From the NCBI GenBank assembly GCA_024509875.1, contig JAMPIV010016264.1, positions 62,001 to 126,000 on the forward strand: DNA of 64,000 nucleotides, in the 5' to 3' direction. The notes under the pieces were generated by a model. It was given only the letters and a program-made list of their open reading frames with translations, searched no databases and had not been told where the DNA came from. The first letter of the stretch is position 1, and every line of letters begins with the position of its first letter. Source of the stretch: Oreohelix idahoensis. Lineage: Eukaryota > Mollusca > Gastropoda > Stylommatophora > Oreohelicidae. Of the stretch, positions 53,995 to 64,000 are shown piece after piece. Both the position numbers and the translations under genes were made by a program.

Positions 53995-54727
53995 AAAGTG
54001 GGGAGTGGGCGTTTGGTCAGTTGGCCTAATGTCAGGCTCACTTCAGCATACAGCTATTAACTTAGCATTATAAGGGCACCGGTGACAGTGGTAGTGACCG
54101 GCCCTACACAGTCCATTGGAAGTATTGTACGGACATTGGATTGAGATCAAATATTACATAGTAAAGGCTGATGAGGGAATTGATCTCTTGGTGCAGGACA
54201 ATTCATTTCCCTATATTATATCACCAATTGACGTTGGGCGGAGAAAACAGCTGGTGAATATGGCCTCCACTTGAGTGGAAAATTATAGAATCATATATGA
54301 ATAATAGTAGAAGGGTTTTTCCAAATTCCAGTCAAGCTTGAGCTCAGACCAAATTGTTGGCTGTGAACATTTCGGAGGGTCACCAATTTTATAGATCTCC
54401 TCCTCATCAATATTGCAACCTTGAGGAACATCTAAAACCCTCTGGACATGTCATGGGACAGACTTAGAGAAGATTAATGGTGAATATTGATTGATAATCA
54501 GCATTTGCCAGGCAGTAGCACCTGGATCTGTTTTATTAACACAACTTGCAATATATTCTTGGATTGCAGAGGTCTGAGGCAGATTCTTTGAGTAGTGCCT
54601 ACTTTGAATGACCCACCTGCAGGAATCCAGGATCACACACAGACATAGAGGAGTTAATTTGAACATGATGGTAACACAAATATTAAAGCTTTACTTGTGG
54701 TTCATGCTTTTTAACGGGGGAGATATG
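53995..54727 (+). other. LTR-2 3' untranslated region with polypurine tract
   Basis: No env-like or other coding region. AACGGGGGAGATA at about 54713-54725 is a plausible polypurine tract just before the 3' LTR. Confidence 0.7.
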
Positions 54728-56996
54728 TAGTGAAATGGATCTGTTTAACCCCACGCTCAAACTTCCTGCTTAAAAACCAGTCAACGTATTTTAAAAAAAT
54801 CTATAAATAATTACAATATTTGAAATTTGTCTGAAGGGCAGAGTCAAATCTACCGCCAACAATTTAACTAGAGTATTTGAATATTTCCAAGAAAACAAGT
54901 AAAAAGTTACCACCCCCACACACCCAACCCAATTTTTATCGAATCACGTAGTAAAAATTAACAACCAATCAAATCGTTACCTCGTTTTTTGTAGGGACAA
55001 GAAAATTTTGGTTGTAGTGGAAATATACCTATTCTGTGTTTTTGACCAAACTTAAATAATTTATTTCTCAATAACTAAAGGTAATTAAAATGATATTCTG
55101 AATTATAGCGCTGATATTGATTAATACATTATCATAAAGATTCCCTCATACAAAAATTATCTTGACTTAGAAATATTTATTTTAGTGATATTTTCAGATC
55201 CGGGTAAGGCTACATTTTAATACAAAAAAATTACCCAGATGAAAATGTTAAGGAATAACAAAAGGAAAATTATATAGAACGATAGAGGGAAATAGGCCTT
55301 TTAATTATCACTTTTGATATTTAAAAACGGTCCCCAAATAACGATAATATTAAATAATAAAAGTTGATCGAATTCGACACTTATGCTTAAAATCGCTCAA
55401 GTTTATGGTTTCGGAAAATAGTTAACTTTTTTTGACTCGTCTTCTGATTGGTTGGGGGTAGGGTGATAAAAATTAACAACTTCTTGTATAGTCCGCCATA
55501 AATAAAAAGCTTCCACGCCAAGCTGACCTGTTTGAAAAAGACAGAAGGGACAAGCCTTTGCCGTCTGTACTGTGTGCACAGTGCTAGAGCCTTTACTGAC
55601 TGTTAGCTTGAGTGTGTGAAGATTCCTTACTTGAGGGTAAGATAGATAAGTTTATTTGTATAATTTATTGACATGTAGGCCACAGGCTGTGAGCCATATT
55701 TTATTTCGATACTGTTATTGGGAGATGTTATGGCACGAAGACCTACGTAGGAATGCGCCTAAAGCAGTTTTATTCGGAGTGAAAAATTGTGAAAAGGTTT
55801 GCAAATTGGCCTTACAACATTTTGCGACTGTAAGTGCAGTAGAAATAAATTGATATTGCCATTTGGAGTGACACATTGTTCAAATAACATGTGAAACCAT
55901 GTATAGAATGCTAGAAAGAAATAATCAACAGGTCACAAGATATGTATTGTACACCCCTGCTTATTGCATAGAAGACACACACAGTATGATGGACAGTGGC
56001 TTTGAATTACCACTAAAGAAGAATAATTACACAAAACTAATTGTAGACAATGGTATTTAAGGTCTGGTGTGAATGGTCAGCACACATGATTGACCAAGGT
56101 AAGTTTTCATAGTGATTAGGTGTGGAATTAATATAGACAAGCTCTGTATGGGAGGAAATTTTCCTTCTTATTCCAGGTTGAATTACAAAGACCTAGTTGT
56201 TGCAGAAACCTGGGGAAGAAGAACACGAGGGAGTTGAATGCTCATACTATAACCTGCAGCTAAACTCCTCATCTTAGTCCAGGAAGCACAACGGTTTGGT
56301 GAACCTGAATACTTATGAGCCAACTGTATCAATAACGTTCAAGAAAAATCCTTTACAACAGGCACATGATAGTTCATTCAAATCCAATTCCACACAATAA
56401 ACTGTACCATGGAGGGATGAAAACAACAGACCTTCCAATTACAGAATAGTGGTATTATCAAGCATAGAAACAAGAACTGGGTGTAGACATTTCAGTGACC
56501 TCTTTTGTTTAAAAGACATGGACAGAGTGTCCAACATATTTATTTCTATTTTGTAAATACACATTTCTTGATTTGAGAATTCCTGACCCAAAAAGTTTGA
56601 GGTACAGGAACATTAAATTGTATATATCTCTATATATATCTAAACTTTTCAAACAGTCTTATTTGCTTAATTTTCATTGAGTTAAAGTTTTGTTTTGAGA
56701 TTAAATACATTACCCTAGACACCTTGCCATAAAACACCACACAGATTCTTTACTCCTGGTTAGATCTAAAGGGGTGACAGTTAGGGACCCAGAGAACTTC
56801 ATCATCATCAGTCTTTACTCTGGGAACTTACATAGTCTGACCTCACCTGGATTGTCTATACACCCTTGCTCTTTTCAGAGAAGGGGATATTACTTATAAG
56901 ACCAGTCTCTTATCTGGCACTATCCTGGTATCCTCTGATACATCTATTTATCCAGGATAGCCTATATTTAGTAACATCAAACCCTCTTATCACACA
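54728..56996 (+). repeat. 3' LTR of LTR-2 (~2.27 kb)
   Basis: Starts TAGTGAAATGGATCTG and ends CTCTTATCACACA. The two preceding bases (TG) may belong to the LTR, which would restore a canonical TG start. It provides the uninterrupted version of the site hit by the nested RNase H element in the 5' LTR. Confidence 0.93.
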
Positions 56997-57001
56997 ATCT
57001 A

Positions 57002-58028
57002 ATAATCCCCCATTGCTACCCCAAACAATCTCATCTCATCCACACAACCATGCATAAACCCATTCACATCCATGCCTTTTTTGAGCATCACATAGTCTTC
57101 CAATATAGCGACCTAGGTGGTGTAAAGGCTCTTAATACTTGGATACATCCCTATCTATTTGTTGTGGTAGAAAAATGCATCCCTAATATGTTGTGGTGGA
57201 ATAACACATCCCTCCCTAATGGATCTGTTGTGGTGCAATAATACACCCCTAATGTAAATGTGGCGGTGCAATAATAATCCCCAATCAAAATGGTGGTGGA
57301 GAATAATACATCCATAATTTATATATTGTTTGAATGTCAGTGACGAAGTTCCAATTATTCAGTTTTAATGAAAATGAGAGTGTCAGGTAGCTTTATCTTT
57401 ATAAACAGAAAACTCTCTATAAATATTTATATATATAAACACCAAAATACATGGACAACTTAAGGGGAGGTTTCACCTAAAAATTTTGTTTTTTTATTTT
57501 TGTCTTTACAAGCTCCAATTTTTTTGGGCATGTTTAGGACATCAAAGCATCTAATAAAAAATGCTGAATCATTAGAAAATAATTATATTGGGTCCTAATT
57601 TGCATATTGTTACTAAAAATAGAAACCTTTTTGTGTCAAGATGCACACTTTATTTGCAAAGATAGGACATTGGAATTTGGCTTGCACATAGATCACAGCA
57701 TTCTCAAGACTTCCTTTTAGTTTCATTTTCATAAACTGTCCGAGTGATGTTTTATGAATTTTCAAAAATTAGACCCATTTTTCTTGATAAAAATACAGGG
57801 TAGAGATACTTTAAAAATTCACTGATCAAAAAGTTACAGGTTTATACTTTTAAAATTAGAAGGGGACACAGCACTACAGTATGAAATCACAGTGTGCAAA
57901 GTTTAAAGCCTTTAGCTTTACAATATTTTGAGTAATCCTGACATAATGTCATCAAAATTGCTGAAAAACAATATCGTAGAAATAAGCAAAATACAGGGAA
58001 AACATGCCTTAAAATAGTCATACTCACA
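57002..58028. other. Spacer with degenerate tandem repeat
   Basis: 57158-57310 repeats, with changes, the pattern TGTGGTGCAATAATACATCCCTAAT at roughly 30-base spacing. GGGGAGGTTTCACCTAAAAA at about 57463 could be an end of the Mutator-like element, but no partner terminal repeat was found. No gene. Confidence 0.5.
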
Positions 58029-59434
58029 TTAGAATCCACCAACTGCATATCCATTCTCTTTGTTGGTACTCTTATAATCCAGGAAAGATTTTCTGTGCCT
58101 GTATTCTGCTTTTTTCATATCATATGATCTTAGGGAAGCAGAGACTCGTGCCGCGTCAAAACCAGAAAATCCTTTGAAGCAGTATTTCCCAAAAGATAGA
58201 CCAAGATTTTCAAAAATTCCTCTTCTCCTAAGTTCTCCATCATTGAAAACTATCAAAGCATCATAAACTGAAAGTTCTAATCTGTCTCTTCCTACAAATG
58301 CTGCTTTGGGACATCTGTTCCAGATCAGATTGTAGAAAGACTCATTACAGTTCTGTGTTCCTCCATGAAGACATTTTGACAACAAGAAGTCTGAAGACAA
58401 TTCATCAAACACAGGCTGAATTTCTTTAATGACAAATTTAGGCAGCCTGTTTTTGTTAGCCTTGTTTATATCCTTTGGGCACCAAGTTCCACAATCTTCA
58501 TGATCTCCAGCACGATGCTTGAGAATGGCCATTATGCTTTTTTTCATATTGGAAATTGAACCAATATTTCCTCTTATTGCGGCACCGTAATGACCTTGTA
58601 TTCTCATAATAGCACTCTTTGTTAACCTTCCAAAATGTCCAATACCCTTATACTTTTTCCCATCTTTTTCGTACTGCTTGCCTTTACATTCTGCAACTTT
58701 ATCAAGGAGACATCGTCCCATTTGTTTCTGAACATGGCCGCAGCATTCTAATTTTTTGATTTGAAGTCCAGGATACATTTAGGCTTTGCCTCGGCAACAG
58801 ATTTAAAACTTTTTGAATCCCCATCTCCAAGATATTTTACTTACTTCAAACCATGTTTTTCCTCAGATCTTCTAAAAATATTAATCATTGCATTTGATTT
58901 CATCAGACCAGAGGCACCCTCATGATTTTTTTGGCATGATTTGTGACCTTCATCCACACTGCAAATTCTTCATCTGTTTTGTATTTCTTTCTAGCCTTAC
59001 TGCAAGCATCACAGTAATTGGACAAAATTTCTACATCAACAACTTTTGCTGCTCTCACTGGGTTCAGACAGAACTGTTGCTATGCCATTTTAAAAAACAC
59101 TTTGGACATGAGAACTGTTTAACAAACTGCAAGTCACTTTCAATGCTGATAATTCTGTATCCTTCAATAGTTTCAGGACCAGTGTGTTTCACAGCTGTAG
59201 AAGTAACACTATTTAATTTGCAGAATGATGCAGATGTGTTTAGAGTTTTACTTTCAGCTGGCTGAGAATGACAGTTTGACGATATTTCATTTGTCTGACG
59301 TTTAGGCCTAGCTGTGAATTTCGGTTGTTTCAGAGAACCAGATTTTCAAAAATTCTGTTACCTCTAAATTTCCTCTTAATGGGCCTATCTTTCCTTCTTT
59401 TACCTGATGCTGTTGATTTATTAACACAATCCAT
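58029..59434 (-). pseudogene. Mutator-like (MULE-type) transposase relic
   Basis: The best frame, 58778-58029, reads KKLECCGHVQKQMGRCLLDK, GIGHFGRLTKSAIMRIQGHY, WCPKDINKANKNRLP, FVIKEIQPVFDELSSDFLLS, KCLHGGTQNCNESFYNLIWN and RCPKAAFVGRDRLELSVYDA. Just upstream, in another frame, is YLGDGDSKSFKSVAEAKP, the catalytic-Asp block. Further upstream (59434-58890) lie MDCVNKSTASGKRRKDRP, a Ser/Thr-rich part, then GYRIISIESDLQFVKQF and CPKC. The GDGDSK, GHVQKR, GRLT and TQNNNESFN order matches the Mutator-like transposase domain found in many invertebrate proteins (from memory). Two or more frameshifts and a stop before YLGDGD show it is inactive. No terminal repeats were identified. Confidence 0.8.
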
Positions 59435-60609
59435 TTTATTAAATAAGAAATCACTATAAATCTAACCATAATCGCAAATTCTACTTCCCAATGGACAGGA
59501 AACGTGATTCAGATCAAAACATTGCAGCAAGCCTAGTCCAATGTAAGCTTGATTCTGATTGGTTGAAGCTGACAATTTTTTGACTCTCATGAGAAGTTTC
59601 AGCCAATGACATTTTATTTTATGTTAAGGTTCATAACTGTTAAAAAGTTCAATCTAATGCCCTGGCTGGACTAAATACCGAAAAAATTATTAAAATATGT
59701 TAATAAATAAAAAAGTTATAACAAAATAATTCTTTTGCATATATAATTAGCTGATTTGTGGCTGAACATACGTATTTGAAAAATTAATTTAAAATATTTT
59801 TAAGCTGAAAACTGCAATAAAACACATAGCGTTAGGTAGAAAAATGGTGACACTAAACTTTAGCATCAATATTGTAAAAATGATAATTTTTAAACAAAAT
59901 GCCAAAATATGGGTGATCAAATAACACAAACATTTAACAGATTGACTACAAGAAGAAAAAATACTGTAAATTATTTGTTTGTTAATGTGTGTAACTTCTG
60001 AGGAGTAAAACAATTAAATCATTACAAATTTGTTATGACATGAACCATTACACCATCTGTGAATTTTTATTTTTTTTCATTTTACTGGTGTCTAAGATTT
60101 GTGTGTGTGTGTGTGAGTACTGATATATGATAAGAAATGCAAATGCCAGACAAGGCAAAATATTCATGAGTAGATTCACTATTATCTCTATGTAGGACAC
60201 CTTAAGTCATATTCTGATCTTACAGTTTTTTTTTTTATATTTATTAACATTTCATTGTTAGTTATTCAGAAAACAATGAAACGATAAAAAATAAATTTTT
60301 TAAAAATATACTTTTAAAAAAACATTATTTCAACTACCACTTCATTACCTTCATCTTCACAAAAGCCAGGCTGTTCTACTTTCATAATTCTTGGTGTTTC
60401 TGTATCCATGATGTCAACTATCTGATCATAAGTATCACAGTCTTCATCATAGTTATGACCATCATGATTCTGGCAGGAAAACAAAAAATGGGAATTATTT
60501 AGTAAGCTTAATATGCGTACATGAATATGATTTGGTGAAAGTTATGATCCATCTATGACATGATTAAGATATACAGAAAGTAGTAAAGAATTTACTACCA
60601 CACAGCCGC
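59435..60609. other. Intergenic, AT-rich
   Basis: A GT run lies near 60100, with T- and A-rich stretches. No gene recognised. Confidence 0.5.
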
Positions 60610-61521
60610 TTAACCTTTAGCACGCTGCATAAAAATTCAGAAAACTTGCCCAACCACTGCATTCTTTTTCACAGCGTCCCGTTTTTATAGTGGGTGACTT
60701 GTAATGTCTATAGTTTTTGTGTTTCTTGGTCAACTGCTATCATTTTTGGAATTTCTATAAATAAATGAATGGTGAATCTGATGATATAAAATTTGTTTGT
60801 GTACATGTTAGATGTGATAGGAAGAGAGGAAAGGAAAGATGAAAAAAACGAAAAAAAAATTAAAATAATAAAAAAATATTTTTTTTTAATTTTAAAATTT
60901 AAAAAAAAATTTTTAAAAATAACCAGCAAACGAAGGGTCCATATCCCTTGCATCTCAATGAGAGTCATTTGACCAATAGACCAATACAAATCAAATGACG
61001 ATCTTTTCGTTACACCCATCATCAGTAGCAAAGCAACAAACGCTCTCGTCAGCTGTGACATTCGGCCGAAATTCTAAATCTTTCCGATATTCCTAGTCCT
61101 AACCCCTAACATTATACATACTTGAAAGGCCATTTTACTTTCGTTTCCATCTCAGCCATCAAACATATTCTGAGAAACGATATCAGCGCTTATAAAGACA
61201 AAAATCTTATCCCCACCGCATGGCGTCAGAATCCAATAAAATTAGAGCGAAATGGCCGCGTGTCTGATGCCGATTCATTTCGATTTAAAAAATTTACAAA
61301 AAATAAACGCGGATACACCCATCACTTTTTTAAGATCGGAAACGGAAGCTAACTTTCTTGCAAATAAAATTACAACTTAACATCCGGGGCTGAAAATCAC
61401 GTGTACACAAGTCCTCATGCTAGAAACGGTGATATCCGTAAGGTGCAACATTGCGCCTCCAGCATGGAGAACATAGGTTACGTTCGGCGCAACGCTGCGC
61501 CCGGAGCGTGCTAAAGGTTAA
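60610..61521. mobile_element. piggyBac-like miniature element flanked by TTAA
   Basis: TTAA at 60610-60613 and 61518-61521 flanks 13-bp perfect inverted repeats, CCTTTAGCACGCT (60614-60626) and AGCGTGCTAAAGG (61505-61517). TTAA duplication with CCYTT-type ends is the signature of piggyBac elements. The 904-bp interior encodes no transposase; the 76-codon ORF at 61122-61352 has no recognisable domain. Near the right end two palindromic units, GGTGCAACATTGCGCC and GGCGCAACGCTGCGCC, precede the terminal repeat. Confidence 0.85.
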
Positions 61522-61529
61522 AAAACACC

Positions 61530-62400
61530 AGAAGTAGAGATGAAATTAGTAGATGGAACAACCAAACATTCCGACAGAGTCAGTCTTATGAGTGCATCAC
61601 AAAGAACCATTGATGCCTACTCTGAAGAATGGTTGCATGTCTATACTGATGGATCTGCATTTAAGGTTACCATCAAAGCAGGTTATAGAGTCTGCATTTG
61701 TTATCCAGACGGGCACTCCAATGAGCTGTCTGATTCATGCAGGGAGTTTCGCTCCATGAAGCTGAAATCGTTGCACTGGAAACAGCCATATACCATCTGA
61801 AGACTGTATTTGATGCTTTTCCCTCAAAGGACATTGTAGAACTGAATTAGCCAAACTAATCCTGGATGCTGATTAGCTTATCACTTCCTATGGCATAAGA
61901 ATAGTCATGCAGTGGATCCCTGGCCACTCAAATACACCAGGTCATGACAGAGCAGACAGATTAGCAAAGAAGGGAACAAGACAAGAACAAATACTCACAA
62001 CAACAACTCTCCAAACAGCCAAATTATTTATATGAACAACAAAGAAACTTGTCTGAACAGATGGGCCATGGTAAAAACTGGGAGAGAGGTTTACAGACAT
62101 ATGGGCGGTCCTGATCCTAATGACATCATTACAAGGAGGGTTCAGAGCCCCATATTTCGGCTCAGATCACAACATATACCATGCAACAGTCCCTTGAACA
62201 AAATTCAACCACAACACTCTCCAGAGTGCCAGCTATGTGAATACCCCTACAAAACTGATGACCATCAACTCATTGAGTGCCCAGCACTTGATGATATTAC
62301 AAAAATGCTCCTTCCTCCTAGGCCAGTAAGGAGAAATGAAACAACTTCAGAAATCATGCAGATATCACTACATGGCATTGGCTAACAAGGTGGATAGCAG
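61530..62400 (+). pseudogene. RNase H and C-terminal region of a non-LTR element
   Basis: RNase H motifs appear as WLHVYTDGSAFKVTIKAGYR (Asp) and, after frameshifts, MQWIPGHSNTPGHDRADRLA (His and Asp). Further on are KETCLNRWAMVKTGREVYRH, FRLRSQHIPCNSPLNKIQPQ and CQLCEYPYKTDDHQLIECP, the cysteine/histidine C-terminal motif of LINE polyproteins. It is unrelated in detail to the RNase H element at 47586-49932. Several stops and shifts show it is dead. It lies directly behind the piggyBac-like element. Confidence 0.82.
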
Positions 62401-62439
62401 CTGCCTTAATGGAGATATCAGTTGCTTTTCACTTTAGAA

Positions 62440-62940
62440 CATGGACATCAGAACCAGTGTGCATTTGCCAGGACTGCCCCAGGATTCTTCACTATCACCA
62501 GTGTTGTTTAACATCTACATTGCAAAAATTGCAACCTTTTAACCAACAGGACTGGGATGAACAATAACTTTCGCAGATGACATACTCATGTACAAAACTG
62601 GCTCAGACAGACAGGAAATGATCAAGGCATACAATAGACACTAAAAGCAGTTTCTAAATTGTGTGAGAAAAGTGATCAAAAGTCAATCCCAAAAAGGCCT
62701 ATGTGACGTGGTGCTCTTTAAACAACTCGACAGTGAAAGCAGATCTTCCAAACAACACTTTCAATGGGCAGAACATTGAAATGCAAGACAAGCTGAAGTA
62801 TCTAAGCATAACGTTTGTCATGGGCTTTCAAGTATCATGTCAAACTGATCATACAGAAGTGCAAGCGAGGACTGGAAGCCTTAAAAACAATGGCTGCTGC
62901 ATTATTGGAACAGAGACGACTGTTTCTGCTGCATCATTGT
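62440..62940 (+). pseudogene. RT palm fragment of a non-LTR element
   Basis: Frames read GLPQDSSLSPVLFNIYIAKI (motif B, with Asp for Gly), ITFADDILMYKTGSDRQEMI (motif C), AYVTWCSLNNSTVKADLPNN and TFNGQNIEMQDKLKYL. In an intact element this would come before RNase H, but here it lies downstream of the RNase H fragment. The two are therefore either separate insertions or a rearranged copy. Confidence 0.82.
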
Positions 62941-62944
62941 GATG

Positions 62945-63325
62945 TATAATGGAAATAAAGCCTACAGTATCTACAGCCTTCCGTGACCACGCTGTAGTTC
63001 TATGATTTGCTAGCAAAGCCATACATTGACAGCCTGCATTTACTAATTTTTAATCCATGCCTCTTTTCTTTCAGATGTAAACAAACGGGTCTGTTTACCA
63101 ACTTTCGTGAAATGCCAGCGAATAGGGTTTGTTAACAAAAAAGTTTCTCACGCAAGCTATCTGTCAATCATCAGACATCGGAAAGACCGCATGTGGGAAA
63201 AACACTTAACCCTTTGATCTTCAGATATGGGAGAAAATCTGCTATGACCCCGGAAGACGTGAGAGTCTCTGACGTCGATTAGCATTTCATCTCGAGACAC
63301 GAGCGATTTTGAAAGAATCCCTGTT
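62945..63325. other. Intergenic
   Basis: No gene or repeat recognised. Confidence 0.5.
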
Positions 63326-63664
63326 ATCCTTAGCCACCGACCGTCACAGCAGTCAGGGACCATCACGCCTGGTGGTGTCTTAAAGGGCAACAACAAATTG
63401 ATTCCACTTTGCTCGGTCGGTGGCCATCCTTCGTACAGTGCCCCAACTCTGGTTCATTCTTTGCATCTCAGCCTCCACAGTCCTCTGCCAAGTTGTTAAA
63501 AGGTATTTGGCCGGCCTCTCTTTCATTTTCCTTCAGGGGTCCATAGCATAGCTGTTCTTGTAATGGCATCAGGGTCTCTTCTGAGGACATGTCAAACCCA
63601 GCTTCAGTGTCTGCCAGCTATGATGGTGTGCATGTCTTCTTGCTTGCTCCGAGTAAGCAGATCT
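63326..63664 (-). mobile_element. 5'-truncated element C4
   Basis: Minus-strand homology to C1-C3 begins at GAGTAAGCAGATCT and runs to the conserved 3' end (CACCAGGCGTGATGG and the CTAAGGAT terminus). It differs by a small insertion near 63500 and scattered substitutions, so it is older than C1 and C3. No target-site duplication or GAA tail could be seen. Confidence 0.88.
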
Positions 63665-64000
63665 GCAAGATCTTACCATAGTGGACACCTTTTATTGGAG
63701 AATCTGGATGGACTTACAAAATAGCCCAGGAAATCTCTATCAATATTAACAAGGAAACCAGGACTGTGGAAACTGAAAACACACAAAGTCAGAGAGGGTA
63801 CTTATTAAATTAACGACACCCCATCCACGTGTAAGAGGCCTATTGAAAGCTCTTTTATTTATCTGAGCAAAAAGTCTAAAAGCCAGGATTGGTGTAAGTT
63901 GTGATTGTACATTATATACAAGTTTTTATTACTAACATGTGAACTAACATAATATGTATATATCTATGTGAAGTTTAATGTGTGAAAATCACTAGTGGAT
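63665..64000. other. Intergenic to window end
   Basis: AT-rich, no gene recognised. Confidence 0.5.

Larger units (their letters stand above)
46799..57001 (+). mobile_element. LTR-2: LTR retrotransposon with ~2.27-kb LTRs and a deleted pol
   Basis: The direct repeats 46804-51428 (with a 2.3-kb nested insertion) and 54728-56996 flank gag and pol-like sequence. A 5-bp duplication, ATCTA, is at 46799-46803 and 56997-57001; because of flanking CA bases the exact limits could move by two. The 5' LTR ends CACATA where the 3' LTR ends CACACA. TGG follows the 5' LTR as expected for a primer site, and a purine run precedes the 3' LTR. Gag is intact; pol keeps a protease and an integrase zinc finger but lacks RT, RNase H and the integrase core. 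By eye, LTR divergence is a few percent, so it is older than LTR-1. Confidence 0.93.

Noticed and set aside
58029..58778. Intact host gene encoding the 249-codon ORF
   Set aside because: The conserved catalytic block lies upstream in another frame behind a stop, so this is a truncated relic.

Overview
The window is animal (metazoan) nuclear DNA. It is AT-rich and intron-scale sparse, with no operons or ribosome-binding sites. It is crowded with non-LTR retrotransposons, two LTR retrotransposons, a Penelope-like relic, DNA-transposon relics, tRNA-derived SINE-like pieces and microsatellites. The only convincing host-type gene is a long C2H2 zinc-finger exon on the minus strand (36551-38541). 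The mixture of element families resembles invertebrate genomes such as molluscs; that is inference, and no species can be named from this sequence.

Layout. 1-540: RT fragment cut by the window edge (-). 4317-5024: Penelope-like RT relic (-). 5896-9129: full-length but frameshifted non-LTR element A1 (-) inside a 13-bp target-site duplication (TSD). 9491-9610: twelve-unit decamer array. 10086-13200: nearly intact endonuclease/RT element E (-) with a 789-codon ORF. 13826-15330: decayed pseudogene of an unnamed repetitive protein family; its distal part recurs inverted at 30730-31190. 16755-17345: non-LTR tail D. 17396-17812: 5'-truncated element C1 with a 12-bp TSD. 18547-25551: young LTR retrotransposon LTR-1 (near-identical 673/671-bp LTRs, TSD ATATG) carrying gag, protease and an RRM-like domain but no RT or integrase. 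26640-27740: R2/NeSL-like RT relic (-) with a ~300-bp insertion. 31318-33400: non-LTR element F, interrupted by repeat R. 36551-38541: zinc-finger gene. 40999-45674: full-length element A2 (+) with its own 13-bp TSD and two nested C insertions. 46799-57001: LTR-2, with ~2.27-kb LTRs, a Jockey-type RT/RNase H element nested in its 5' LTR, an intact gag and an internally deleted pol. 58029-59434: Mutator-like transposase relic. 60614-61517: TTAA-flanked piggyBac-like miniature element. 61530-62940: RNase H and RT fragments in reversed order. 63326-63664: element C4.

The genes do not form a pathway; the window records repeated invasion, and the nesting gives relative ages. C copies postdate A2, the RNase H element postdates LTR-2's 5' LTR, and LTR-1 looks youngest. 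The points most worth checking are: a UUUAAAC heptamer placed in the exact frame for -1 Gag-Pol shifting in LTR-2; the RRM-like domain in LTR-1; loss of RT from both LTR elements while their LTR pairs stay intact; a three-copy dispersed repeat with a base-covarying hairpin; the 336-bp, four-finger super-repeat in the zinc-finger gene; and shared TSD starting motifs within non-LTR families A and C.
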